Origin: JAUVZL01 sp965603515
GTDB lineage: Bacteria > Hydrothermota > Tepidihabitantia > SM23-42
Direction of reading: 5' to 3'
Length of the DNA: 8,114 nucleotides
NCBI GenBank assembly: GCA_965603515.1
Contig: CBFDDH010000062.1
Coordinates: 1 to 8,114, forward strand
Shown here: piece by piece, positions 1 through 6,008 of the stretch
Position numbering within the stretch: the stretch's first letter is position 1
Layout of the letters: each line of letters begins with the position of its first letter
The notes under the pieces: generated by a model
Databases searched by the model: none
Seen by the model: only the letters and a program-made list of their open reading frames with translations
What the model was told of the DNA's origin: nothing
Made by a program: the position numbers and the translations under genes

Positions 1-945
1 AAGAAATTGGAACGCCTGATGCAACAATACCGAAGACTTGACAAGACCCAAAAAGAAATAGCCGAGGCAAAGGAAATCCTGGCAAGCAACGATGAAGAGA
101 TGAAAGAGGTCGCCCATCATGAGATCAAAGGACTGGAAAAACGTCTGGAATCAATTGAAAGCGAAATCGATGAAATGTTAAACCCGCAATATGAAGAATA
201 TCAGAAGAATTGCATTGTTGAGATCAGAGCTGGCACTGGCGGTGATGAAGCATCTCTTTTTGCCGCTGAGCTTTTCAGAATGTACACCAAGTATGGTGAA
301 AAAAAGAAACTGAAGTATGAAGTCCTGTCCTCGCATTCAAGTGATATCGGCGGTTTCAAGGAGATAATCTTCCTCGCTTCTGGCAAAGATGCCTATGGTT
401 TGCTGCACTTTGAAAAGGGTATTCACCGGGTACAGCGTGTTCCGCTTACTGAAGCGGGTGGTAGGATACACACTTCCGCAGTAACTGTAGTGGTTTTACC
501 CGAGATCGAGGAAGCTCAGTTCGAGATCAAACAAGATGACCTGAAGATCGACACTTTCCGGGCTGGCGGGCACGGTGGCCAAAATGTGAATAAGGTCTCA
601 TCAGCGGTAAGGATCACGCACTTGCCCTCGGGTATAGTTGTTAGTTGTCAAGATGAACGCTCCCAACACAAAAATCGTGCAAAGGCAATGAAAATCCTGC
701 GTGCCAGACTTGCCGCGGCGCAGCACCAAAAACAACAAGCTGAGATCGATAAAGATAGACGGCAGCAAGTAGGCTCAGGTGAGCGAAGCGAGAAAATTCG
801 CACTTATAATTATCCCCAGAACCGCGTTACTGATCATCGGATCGGACTGACTCTGTACAAACTGGACAGGATCCGTGAGGGTGACCTTGATGAGATCATA
901 GAAGGGCTCAAAGAAAATGAGAGAAATCGTAGATCAGGTAATTAA
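1..945 (+). CDS. prfA: Peptide chain release factor 1 (RF1), 5' partial
   Basis: RF1 recognises UAA/UAG stop codons in the ribosomal A site and triggers release of the finished protein. The frame is open to the window edge and the visible 314 codons lack roughly the first 40-45 residues of a normal ~355-aa RF1, so the true start lies upstream; the TTG at 7 is not the real start. Counting from that TTG, the family landmarks are an acidic coiled-coil N-domain (to about 65), the RAGTGGDEA segment near 74-82, the HRVQRVP-L-T codon-recognition region with the PxT tripeptide at 146-148, and the catalytic GGQ at 190-192 inside GGHGGQNVN. The PxT tripeptide and the overall match indicate RF1 rather than RF2. 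The residue before GGQ is His where many family members have Ala. The C-terminus shows RTYNYPQNRVTDHRIGLTLY, typical of class I release factors. The gene overlaps prmC by 29 bp. Confidence 0.97.
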   Translation, partial: KKLERLMQQYRRLDKTQKEIAEAKEILASNDEEMKEVAHHEIKGLEKRLESIESEIDEMLNPQYEEYQKNCIVEIRAGTGGDEASLFAAELFRMYTKYGEKKKLKYEVLSSHSSDIGGFKEIIFLASGKDAYGLLHFEKGIHRVQRVPLTEAGGRIHTSAVTVVVLPEIEEAQFEIKQDDLKIDTFRAGGHGGQNVNKVSSAVRITHLPSGIVVSCQDERSQHKNRAKAMKILRARLAAAQHQKQQAEIDKDRRQQVGSGERSEKIRTYNYPQNRVTDHRIGLTLYKLDRIREGDLDEIIEGLKENERNRRSGN

Positions 946-1756
946 AGAACTGACCGTATCAAGGGGTGAAGCTGAATTGATCGTGGCTGCATTATTGGAA
1001 AAACCACGATTTGGGATCTACCTGAACGATTCTGTGGACCAGGACACGCGCAAGCTTTTGCACGCCAGGCTGATGCAACTGAAAACCGGGATGCCCCTGG
1101 AATACGTGACGACGAGGATGCAGTTCATGGATTATTCATTACATATCTATCCCGGGGTTTTTATTCCGCGTTTTGAAACAGAGTATTTTATTGAATTGAT
1201 CGAGAAGCTCGTAAATCTCGTGCCGGAACGGATCCTTGATATCGGGACGGGAACCAGTGCAATATCCATAGCCCTGGCTCATCTTTACCCTGATGTTCAG
1301 ATCTTTGCTACTGATATATCGGATATAGCAATTCGCTGCGCGCGTGAAAATATCAAAGAATACGGCTTAAGCGACAGAATCCATCTGATGCAATGTAATA
1401 TCTGCGACGGCGTGAACACCAAATTTGATCTAATAATATCAAATCCACCATACATCCCCAGCTCACGACTGCGCTCTTTGCCTAAAAGCGTACGCGATTT
1501 TGAACCCATGCTTGCAATCGATGGCGGACAAGACGGCACGCAATTCATTGAGTTGATAATTCAACAGACAGCAGAGTATCTGAATCCCGGCGGTGTCATA
1601 GCGCTCGAAATAGATGAGGATACGACCGCGATAATCAAGAAATTCCTGCAGGTCAGCGGGTATGACAAATTTTCTTTTAGACGAGATCAATTTGGAAAGT
1701 ATCGCTATCTTTTTATCGGGAATTTAAAAAATGAAAAAAGTAAAGATATTAATTAA
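917..1756 (+). CDS. prmC: Release factor glutamine methyltransferase PrmC
   Basis: PrmC is a cytoplasmic SAM-dependent N5-glutamine methyltransferase that modifies the glutamine of the GGQ motif in RF1 and RF2, raising termination efficiency. The 279-aa length is close to the E. coli enzyme. A helical N-terminal substrate-binding domain covers about 1-95, followed by a Rossmann-type methyltransferase fold. Motif I is the segment DIGTGTSAISIALA starting at D108. The hallmark NPPY, which holds the glutamine side chain, is at 176-179 within SNPPYIPS, and FEPMLAIDGGQDG follows, as is usual in the family. The ATG at 917 is preceded by GAAGGG at 901-906. The gene begins inside prfA, whose product is its substrate, and its own 3' end overlaps nadK by 26 bp, so translational coupling through the three genes is likely. 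NPPY together with the prfA neighbour separates it from other N5-glutamine methyltransferases. Confidence 0.96.
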   Translation: MREIVDQVIKELTVSRGEAELIVAALLEKPRFGIYLNDSVDQDTRKLLHARLMQLKTGMPLEYVTTRMQFMDYSLHIYPGVFIPRFETEYFIELIEKLVNLVPERILDIGTGTSAISIALAHLYPDVQIFATDISDIAIRCARENIKEYGLSDRIHLMQCNICDGVNTKFDLIISNPPYIPSSRLRSLPKSVRDFEPMLAIDGGQDGTQFIELIIQQTAEYLNPGGVIALEIDEDTTAIIKKFLQVSGYDKFSFRRDQFGKYRYLFIGNLKNEKSKDIN

Positions 1757-2513
1757 TTCACGCAAACGCAACGCAATAGCGATCTTGAATCAGGCCAAGG
1801 AACTACTGACAAAACACGGTTTCTTTGCTTCAAACAAACCTGATTTTGTGATCGCACTCGGTGGTGACGGCACCATGCTCAACGCAGCTCATATATACGG
1901 AAAAAAAGGGATACCGATCCTCGGTGTAAACTCAGGTGGTCTGGGCTTCCTCACCGACGTAACATTTGCGCAGTTATCAGATATATTAGTCGAAATAAAA
2001 AATGGTAAGTATGCCTTTGAGAAAAGAATGGTCATCCAGGCGCGGCATGACCATAGTTCTCTTTTTGGTCTCAATGATATTACTATAATCACGCGCATCC
2101 CTGGTCGGGCTGTGGAGCTTTCAGTGACTATCAACAAAGAGTACATCTGTAGACTCATTGCCGATGGGATAGTGATCGCTACGCCTACTGGTTCTACTGC
2201 ATACTCGCTTGCCACTGGTGGCCCTATGCTCCTACCCCATACTGAGTCGATCATTGTAACGACCATTGCAGCGCATACATTCTCAGTAAGACCGATTGTC
2301 TTGCCGCCAGACAGCTTGGTCGAGATAACTATCGGCAAAAAAGGCAAAGCGGCTCTGGTCGCTGATGGACAACGCAGCAAGAATATTCTTAAAGGACAAA
2401 CTGTGAACTTTCGCAAAGCAAGTTACCATGTAAAGCTGATCAAGTCGCTGCACACGACATTCTTCAGCACGCTCCGCGAAAAGATGAAGTGGGGAGGTCG
2501 CGAGGATGCTTAA
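1731..2513 (+). CDS. nadK: NAD kinase
   Basis: NAD kinase phosphorylates NAD+ to NADP+ with ATP (or polyphosphate in some lineages) and is the only route to NADP in most bacteria. The 260-aa product carries the diagnostic GGDGT at 44-48, followed by the glycine-rich GVNSGGLGFL segment. Further on are the NDITI motif, the conserved DGIVIATPTGSTAYSLATGG block and the SVRPIVLPP and LVADGQ segments of the C-terminal all-beta domain. At 260 aa it is shorter than the E. coli enzyme (292 aa), mainly because of a short N-terminus, but all core motifs are present. The ATG at 1731 lies 26 bp inside prmC. Only a weak GGGA (1718-1721) precedes it, which fits coupling to prmC translation. Its 3' end overlaps recN by 8 bp. 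Confidence 0.96.
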   Translation: MKKVKILINSRKRNAIAILNQAKELLTKHGFFASNKPDFVIALGGDGTMLNAAHIYGKKGIPILGVNSGGLGFLTDVTFAQLSDILVEIKNGKYAFEKRMVIQARHDHSSLFGLNDITIITRIPGRAVELSVTINKEYICRLIADGIVIATPTGSTAYSLATGGPMLLPHTESIIVTTIAAHTFSVRPIVLPPDSLVEITIGKKGKAALVADGQRSKNILKGQTVNFRKASYHVKLIKSLHTTFFSTLREKMKWGGREDA

Positions 2514-4164
2514 GCTGCTAAAGATCAGTAACTTCGCGTTAATGGAAGAGCTAACTATAGAATTCGACAAAGGGCTAACAGTTGTAACCGGAGAAACCGG
2601 GACTGGAAAAAGTATGATCGTTGAAGCGATCGCGACATTGTGCGGAAGCAAGATGGAACATGTTCTTATCCGAAGCGGCAAGGATTACGCCGAAGTAACC
2701 GGTGTGTTCGGTGTCCAGCCAGCAATAGTTGAGCGGTTAAAACAGTCGGGTATTAGTATTGAAGATGATATGATCATCCGCAGAAAGATCGAAAAAGGTA
2801 AACGACAGAATTCCTATATCAATGATCAGATAGTCAGCGTCAATCTATTGAAAGAAATCGCACGTGAAATCGTTGACCTTATCGGGCAATATGAAAATCA
2901 GTCCTTGTTCTTCGCAAAAAACCATCTCTTGCTGCTTGATTCATTTGCCTCACTCGGAGATGTAAAGAGCGAATATACAAGAAATTACCAGGCATATCAA
3001 CAGGCACACAAAGAGCTCGAAAAACTGCTTGAGAAAATCCAGCAAAAGGACGATAAGATAGACTATTTAAAATATCAAATCGACGAGATTGAAAAAGCAA
3101 ATCTCCAACCTGATGAAGAAGAGGAATTGAATGCGGAGAGAAATTTGCTCACGAGCAGTGAAAAACGCTCTTTACTTTCCGGTCAAATCATATCAAAGAT
3201 CTACGAGCAGGAAAACTCGTTATTAGAACGTACGGCTCAAGCAAAGAAATCATTTGATGAACTGTGCAGCCATGATAGTAAGCTGCTCAAACTGAACGAG
3301 AAATTGGGGACAATGATCTCTTCTATTGATGATATCTACCGCGAATTGAGCAGCTATCACAGCCAAATTGAATTCTCCCAAGAACGCCTGGATTTTGTTC
3401 AGGATAGGTTGGAAACAATAAATAAGATACGAAAAAAGTATGGCCAGACACTCCAGGAAATAAATCATTATCTCGGGAATTTGAGGAAGGATTTGACAAC
3501 AATTGAAACTCAGGATGAAACGATCAAGAATCTACAGGAACGCATCAAGAACACTGAAATCACGTTGAGTAAACAGGCAGGGCAACTCACAGAACGACGG
3601 CGCAACGCGGCAGTTACGCTCAGGAAGAAAATCCTCGAATTGCTGCTTCAGCTCGGGATGAAGAAAATCCGTTTTGAGATCCAGATCACAGATAAGGAGA
3701 TGGATGAAACTGGCAAAGATGATGTGGAGTTTTTCATTTCAACTAATCTTGGTGAAGACCTGAAGCCTTTAAGGAAAATAGCTTCGGGCGGGGAGATATC
3801 ACGCATAAGTTTGAGTTTAAAAACCGTATTATCTGAAGCAGATAGAATTCCAACGATTATTTTTGATGAAGTTGATACAGGTATCGGCGGCAGGATTGCC
3901 GAAGCAGTAGGCACTCTGCTTGCCAAGACAAGCAAAAAGCACCAGATCATATGCATAACACATTTGCCGCAAATATCTGTTTTTGCTGATAACCATATTC
4001 TCGTCACAAAAGAGATCAAGGGGAAACAAACCTTTGCGCAGGTGGCGCGAATAGACGGTGCAACGCGAAAATTGGAGATCGCCAGGATGTTAGGTGGCAA
4101 GGAAATAACCGAGAAAACAATGGAACACGCAGCTGAATTCCTGCGTAAGGGACAGGAAAAATGA
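2506..4164 (+). CDS. recN: DNA repair protein RecN (SMC-like ATPase)
   Basis: RecN is an SMC-family ATPase that acts early at DNA double-strand breaks and supports RecA-dependent recombination. The 552-aa length is nearly the same as E. coli RecN (553). The Walker A motif GETGTGKS is at 29-36. A long glutamine/lysine/glutamate-rich antiparallel coiled coil occupies roughly 150-365. The C-terminal ATPase half has the ABC signature SGGEISR at 427-433, Walker B IIFDEVD at 451-457 and the switch histidine at 486 in ITHLPQIS. The short coiled coil separates it from full-length SMC proteins. The ATG at 2506 overlaps the end of nadK by 8 bp and has a clear GGGGAGG ribosome binding site at 2491-2497, the best in the operon. 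No LexA-type operator is evident upstream, so SOS control at this gene is not visible here. The stop TGA overlaps a downstream ATG as ATGA (4161-4164). Confidence 0.97.
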   Translation: MLKLLKISNFALMEELTIEFDKGLTVVTGETGTGKSMIVEAIATLCGSKMEHVLIRSGKDYAEVTGVFGVQPAIVERLKQSGISIEDDMIIRRKIEKGKRQNSYINDQIVSVNLLKEIAREIVDLIGQYENQSLFFAKNHLLLLDSFASLGDVKSEYTRNYQAYQQAHKELEKLLEKIQQKDDKIDYLKYQIDEIEKANLQPDEEEELNAERNLLTSSEKRSLLSGQIISKIYEQENSLLERTAQAKKSFDELCSHDSKLLKLNEKLGTMISSIDDIYRELSSYHSQIEFSQERLDFVQDRLETINKIRKKYGQTLQEINHYLGNLRKDLTTIETQDETIKNLQERIKNTEITLSKQAGQLTERRRNAAVTLRKKILELLLQLGMKKIRFEIQITDKEMDETGKDDVEFFISTNLGEDLKPLRKIASGGEISRISLSLKTVLSEADRIPTIIFDEVDTGIGGRIAEAVGTLLAKTSKKHQIICITHLPQISVFADNHILVTKEIKGKQTFAQVARIDGATRKLEIARMLGGKEITEKTMEHAAEFLRKGQEK

Positions 4165-4214
4165 ACCGTATGTTGTACTATATTGCCATGAAGCAAGGGG
4201 ATAAAGATCATTAA
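4161..4214 (+). other. 17-codon frame, probably the detached N-terminus of pgsA or a coupling leader
   Basis: An ATG at 4161 overlaps the recN stop codon as ATGA, the same arrangement as pgsA/dapF. It has an AAGGGA ribosome-binding-like sequence at 4147-4152. The frame encodes only MNRMLYYIAMKQGDKDH before a TAA at 4212-4214. Removing one G from the GGGG run at 4197-4200 would make it continue without a stop into the phosphatidyltransferase frame, giving a 194-residue protein. I therefore see it as either the authentic pgsA 5' end broken by a 1-base indel (biological or assembly error), or a tiny leader that couples recN to pgsA. It has no recognisable domain. Confidence 0.4.
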
Positions 4215-4230
4215 ATATAACCATCGTTTA

Positions 4231-4746
4231 TTGACGATCTCTAATGCGGTAACACTATCGCGACTTATCCTGCTGCCGTTTATTGTGTATTTTCTGGTTA
4301 CTGATCAACGGCTTGTTGCTTTCATAGTTATGCTCGTCTCTCTGTCTTCAGATGCGGTTGATGGTTTTCTGGCACGGAGACTACATCAGGAATCTGAAGT
4401 CGGTAAAATACTCGATCCTGTATGCGATAAAATATCATTGACTGTCATTGTCATAACTCTGCTCGTGCTTGATTTGATCCCCCTTTGGGGTGTAGTTATC
4501 ATAGTACTGAGAGATCTCTTGATCCTCATTGGCAGTTTTGTCATGATCACCCACAGATCGATACTTCTTAAATCCAATGTCACGGGTAAGATCACCGGGG
4601 CTCTATTAGGAGCAGTTGTTCTTGCATTCACAATAGATCTCCGGCAACTCGGGGAGATTTTACTCTATCTTTCCATCCCTGCAATTATTGCATCTTTTGC
4701 GGTCTATTTTGGTAGGTATATTAAAATAATGAAAGGAGAAAAATGA
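4231..4746 (+). CDS. pgsA: CDP-alcohol phosphatidyltransferase, probably CDP-diacylglycerol-glycerol-3-phosphate 3-phosphatidyltransferase
   Basis: This integral membrane enzyme most likely transfers a phosphatidyl group from CDP-diacylglycerol to glycerol-3-phosphate, the committed step to phosphatidylglycerol and cardiolipin. The complete family signature is present: D41-x2-D44-G-x2-A-R49, then eight residues, G58-x3-D62-x3-D66, the metal- and CDP-binding aspartates. Several hydrophobic helices surround it (about 12-35, 68-92, 93-107, 115-133, 140-163), and the N-terminal SNAVTLSRLILLP resembles the usual PgsA start. The coordinates use a TTG codon (171 aa), which has no good ribosome binding site. 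The frame is open upstream to a TGA at 4189-4191, so rare ATA/ATC/ATT starts behind AAGGGG (4195-4200) are possible, as is a frameshift from the ATG at 4161. Phosphatidylserine synthase or an archaetidyl/inositol-phosphate relative is less likely but not excluded by sequence alone. Its stop overlaps dapF as ATGA. Confidence 0.85.
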   Translation: MTISNAVTLSRLILLPFIVYFLVTDQRLVAFIVMLVSLSSDAVDGFLARRLHQESEVGKILDPVCDKISLTVIVITLLVLDLIPLWGVVIIVLRDLLILIGSFVMITHRSILLKSNVTGKITGALLGAVVLAFTIDLRQLGEILLYLSIPAIIASFAVYFGRYIKIMKGEK

Positions 4747-5546
4747 AACCTGTTTTCTTCACGAAAATGGAGGGGTCGGGCAATGATTTTCTATTGATCA
4801 ACAATTTCAACAGGTTAGTAAATGAAGTGGTTACTGATAAAGATATACCGGAATTCGTAAAGAGAATAACTGATCGCCATTTGGGCGCCGGTTCAGACGG
4901 TGTTCTTTTTGTAGAACAATCCAATGATTTTCCTTTTGCCATGAGATACTATAACAAAGACGGCAGCAAAGCAGCAATATGTCTTAATGGTGCACGTTGC
5001 ATTGTGAGTTACGCTCATCGTCTTGGCTTGGTAAAAGATAAGGGTAAGTTCTTGTCAGATTCCGGACCACTCGGTTTTTATTACAAGAATGGCAATATCA
5101 GTATTGAAGCACAATCTCCAGTTGATATTAAGTTGAATTTCAGTTTCACACTCAAACGTAAGAAGTATCGAGCGAATTTCCTGAGAATAGGTGTGCCCCA
5201 CTGTGTTATGTTTGTTGATACATTCGAAGGACTCGATGTCGTGGAACTCGGCAGAGATATCCGCAATCACCGGTCATTCAAACCCGATGGGGTAAATGTC
5301 AATTTTGTCAAAGTCGAAAACAACGAGCTTTTTGTTAGAACCTATGAGCGTGGCGTTGAAAATGAAACGCTGTCCTGTGGCAGCGGCGTTCTTTGTTCTG
5401 CTTACATCGCCACGAAATTATTCATTGCACAATCGCCCATTACGTGTAAAACAAGAGGTGGCGAATTGTCAGTTACGATAAAGGACAAGCTGTACTTGGA
5501 AGGACCTGCTCAATATATATATGACGGGGTGTATTACGTGAAATAG
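4743..5546 (+). CDS. dapF: Diaminopimelate epimerase
   Basis: DapF interconverts LL- and meso-diaminopimelate without a cofactor, using two cysteines as base and acid. The product feeds lysine synthesis and meso-DAP peptidoglycan. The 267-aa protein has the N-terminal EGSGNDF motif (N14, D15), GAGSDGVL, the first catalytic cysteine C80 in CLNGARC, and the second, C212, in ERGVENETLSCGSG. The two halves form the expected pseudo-symmetric fold. One variation is visible: the first active-site loop reads C-L-N-G where most family members have C-G-N-G. Both cysteines and the asparagine are kept, so activity is expected. The start is supported by GGAG at 4735-4738 and a 4-bp ATGA overlap with pgsA. 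It is the last gene of the + strand string. No hairpin plus T-tract terminator is obvious directly after its TAG, which is followed at once by repeat DNA. Confidence 0.95.
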   Translation: MKPVFFTKMEGSGNDFLLINNFNRLVNEVVTDKDIPEFVKRITDRHLGAGSDGVLFVEQSNDFPFAMRYYNKDGSKAAICLNGARCIVSYAHRLGLVKDKGKFLSDSGPLGFYYKNGNISIEAQSPVDIKLNFSFTLKRKKYRANFLRIGVPHCVMFVDTFEGLDVVELGRDIRNHRSFKPDGVNVNFVKVENNELFVRTYERGVENETLSCGSGVLCSAYIATKLFIAQSPITCKTRGGELSVTIKDKLYLEGPAQYIYDGVYYVK

Positions 5547-5550
5547 AGAG

Positions 5551-5578
5551 TAGGGCGTAAGGTGTAGAGCGTAAGGCG
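5551..5578. repeat. Tandem heptamer array, TARRGYG x 4
   Basis: Four adjacent 7-bp units read TAGGGCG, TAAGGTG, TAGAGCG and TAAGGCG, starting 4 bp after the dapF stop codon. The units differ only by transitions (A/G, C/T), so the array is degenerate but strictly in register. A related four-unit array occurs at 6861-6888. Because 7 is not a multiple of 3, the array stays partly open in several frames and creates spurious minus-strand peptides such as YALHLTPY. Confidence 0.8.
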
Positions 5579-5618
5579 AAAAAACACAAAATAACCACGC
5601 TAATGCTGGAGACAATAG

Positions 5619-5714
5619 ATGGCACTGCGTGCGGGACTGGTCGCTTCGCAACGGTTATGGTTCACTAGCGTGAACGGTTATGGCTCTTACGAGCGGGAAA
5701 AGAAACTGCGCTGG
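5619..5714 (+). repeat. 96-bp dispersed direct repeat, copy 1
   Basis: This segment matches 6730-6825 in the same orientation at 91 of 96 positions, with no gaps. The left boundary is sharp at ATGGCACTG and the first 46 bp are identical. Inside the repeat, AACGGTTATGG occurs twice (5650-5660 and 5673-5683), flanking a small inverted repeat GTTCAC-TAGC-GTGAAC (5660-5675). On the + strand the copy is an open frame of 33 codons from ATG 5619 to TAA 5718-5720 (MALRAGLVASQRLW...), with GGAG at 5608-5611 correctly spaced before it. Whether this is a small gene or a non-coding mobile repeat cannot be decided here. I recognise no family. Confidence 0.9.
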
Positions 5715-5725
5715 GAGTAAATTTC

Positions 5726-5757
5726 GTATCGGAGTAACGGTGTAACGGAGTATCGGA
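5726..5757. repeat. Tandem octamer array, GTAWCGGW x 4
   Basis: Four adjacent 8-bp units read GTATCGGA, GTAACGGT, GTAACGGA and GTATCGGA. They begin 11 bp after the end of the 96-bp repeat copy 1. No second copy is present in the window. Translation of the minus strand yields the repetitive peptide HRYSDT, which should not be annotated as a protein. Confidence 0.8.
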
Positions 5758-5842
5758 GAAACATATACAAGATACTAAAACCAAAAAACCACCTGTTTTC
5801 TCTTCGAGCGAGCAAAGCGAGTCGAGAAGTACCTCAATGTGT

Positions 5843-5944
5843 GTTCTCGACAAGCCCCGTTAGAACTAAATATCCGTATGTTCTAATTCATTGATTTATT
5901 GGAAATAAAATTCTATTGCAAGCTCTAACGGGGCAAGCTCGAAC
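5843..5944. repeat. MITE-like inverted-repeat element with GCCCCGTTAGA ends
   Basis: An 11-bp perfect inverted repeat, GCCCCGTTAGA (5854-5864) and TCTAACGGGGC (5924-5934), encloses about 59 bp of AT-rich DNA. Pairing extends imperfectly outward to GTTCTCGA (5843-5850) and TCGAAC (5939-5944). A second, internal inverted repeat, TTAGAAC (5860-5866) with GTTCTAA (5880-5886), uses part of the same left arm, so the two stems exclude each other. Only AA on both sides (5852-5853 and 5935-5936) could be a target duplication. No transposase is present. It could be a non-autonomous element, a folded RNA or a bidirectional terminator between the convergent genes. Confidence 0.55.
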
Positions 5945-5955
5945 ATTAAAGACAA

Positions 5956-5974
5956 TGCCCGATGCAATCGGGCA
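5956..5974 (-). terminator. Hairpin, possible terminator of the minus-strand barrel gene
   Basis: A perfect 8-bp stem with a 3-nt loop, TGCCCGAT-GCA-ATCGGGCA, lies 34 bp beyond the stop of the minus-strand gene. On the minus strand it is followed by TTGTCTTTAA, a broken T-tract. The stem is GC-rich enough for a Rho-independent terminator, but the T-run is interrupted. It could equally be another member of the repeat mosaic around it. There is no T-tract on the + strand side, so it does not look like a dapF terminator. Confidence 0.45.
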
Positions 5975-5979
5975 ACTAC

Positions 5980-6000
5980 ACGAAAAACGAATTACGAATA
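5980..6000. repeat. Tandem heptamer array, ACGAAWW x 3
   Basis: Three adjacent 7-bp units read ACGAAAA, ACGAATT and ACGAATA, just before the end of the minus-strand gene. The sequence differs from the TARRGYG array, so this is a second family of heptamer repeats in the same spacer. Three short units are few, so chance is less well excluded than for the two four-unit arrays. Confidence 0.5.
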
Positions 6001-6008
6001 CGGATTGA

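Larger units (their letters stand above)
5547..6008. other. Gene-poor spacer between convergent genes, a mosaic of short repeats
   Basis: This 462-bp interval between the stops of dapF (+) and the barrel protein (-) contains no convincing ordinary gene. Frames predicted on the minus strand here only translate tandem repeats. In order it holds a 7-bp array, a 96-bp dispersed repeat, an 8-bp array, a short stretch with GCGAG twice (5808-5812 and 5817-5821), a MITE-like inverted-repeat element, a terminator-like hairpin and another 7-bp array. The leftover parts (about 5579-5618 and 5758-5842) show nothing I can name. Confidence 0.75.

Noticed and set aside
442..450. RF1 codon-recognition tripeptide is Pro-Leu-Thr instead of Pro-Ala-Thr or Pro-Val-Thr
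   Set aside because: The middle residue varies among true RF1 proteins (for example Glu in some), so this does not imply altered stop-codon recognition.
1889..2416. 175-codon minus-strand frame inside nadK, and a 187-codon one inside recN (3648-4211)
   Set aside because: These are shadows of strongly conserved genes on the other strand and have no family features.
5802..5829. Possible hairpin CTTCGAGCGAG...GAGTCGAGAAG
   Set aside because: Only four or five outer base pairs form; the rest are direct rather than inverted repeats (GCGAG, TCGAG).
5469..5853. Minus-strand open frames of about 60 codons in the spacer
   Set aside because: They mostly translate the tandem arrays and the 96-bp repeat in a non-supported frame, with no ribosome binding site or recognisable domain.
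5551..6000. CRISPR-like array from the many short repeats
   Set aside because: The repeats are contiguous 7- and 8-bp units without spacers, no 23-40-bp direct repeat recurs at regular distance, and no cas gene is present.
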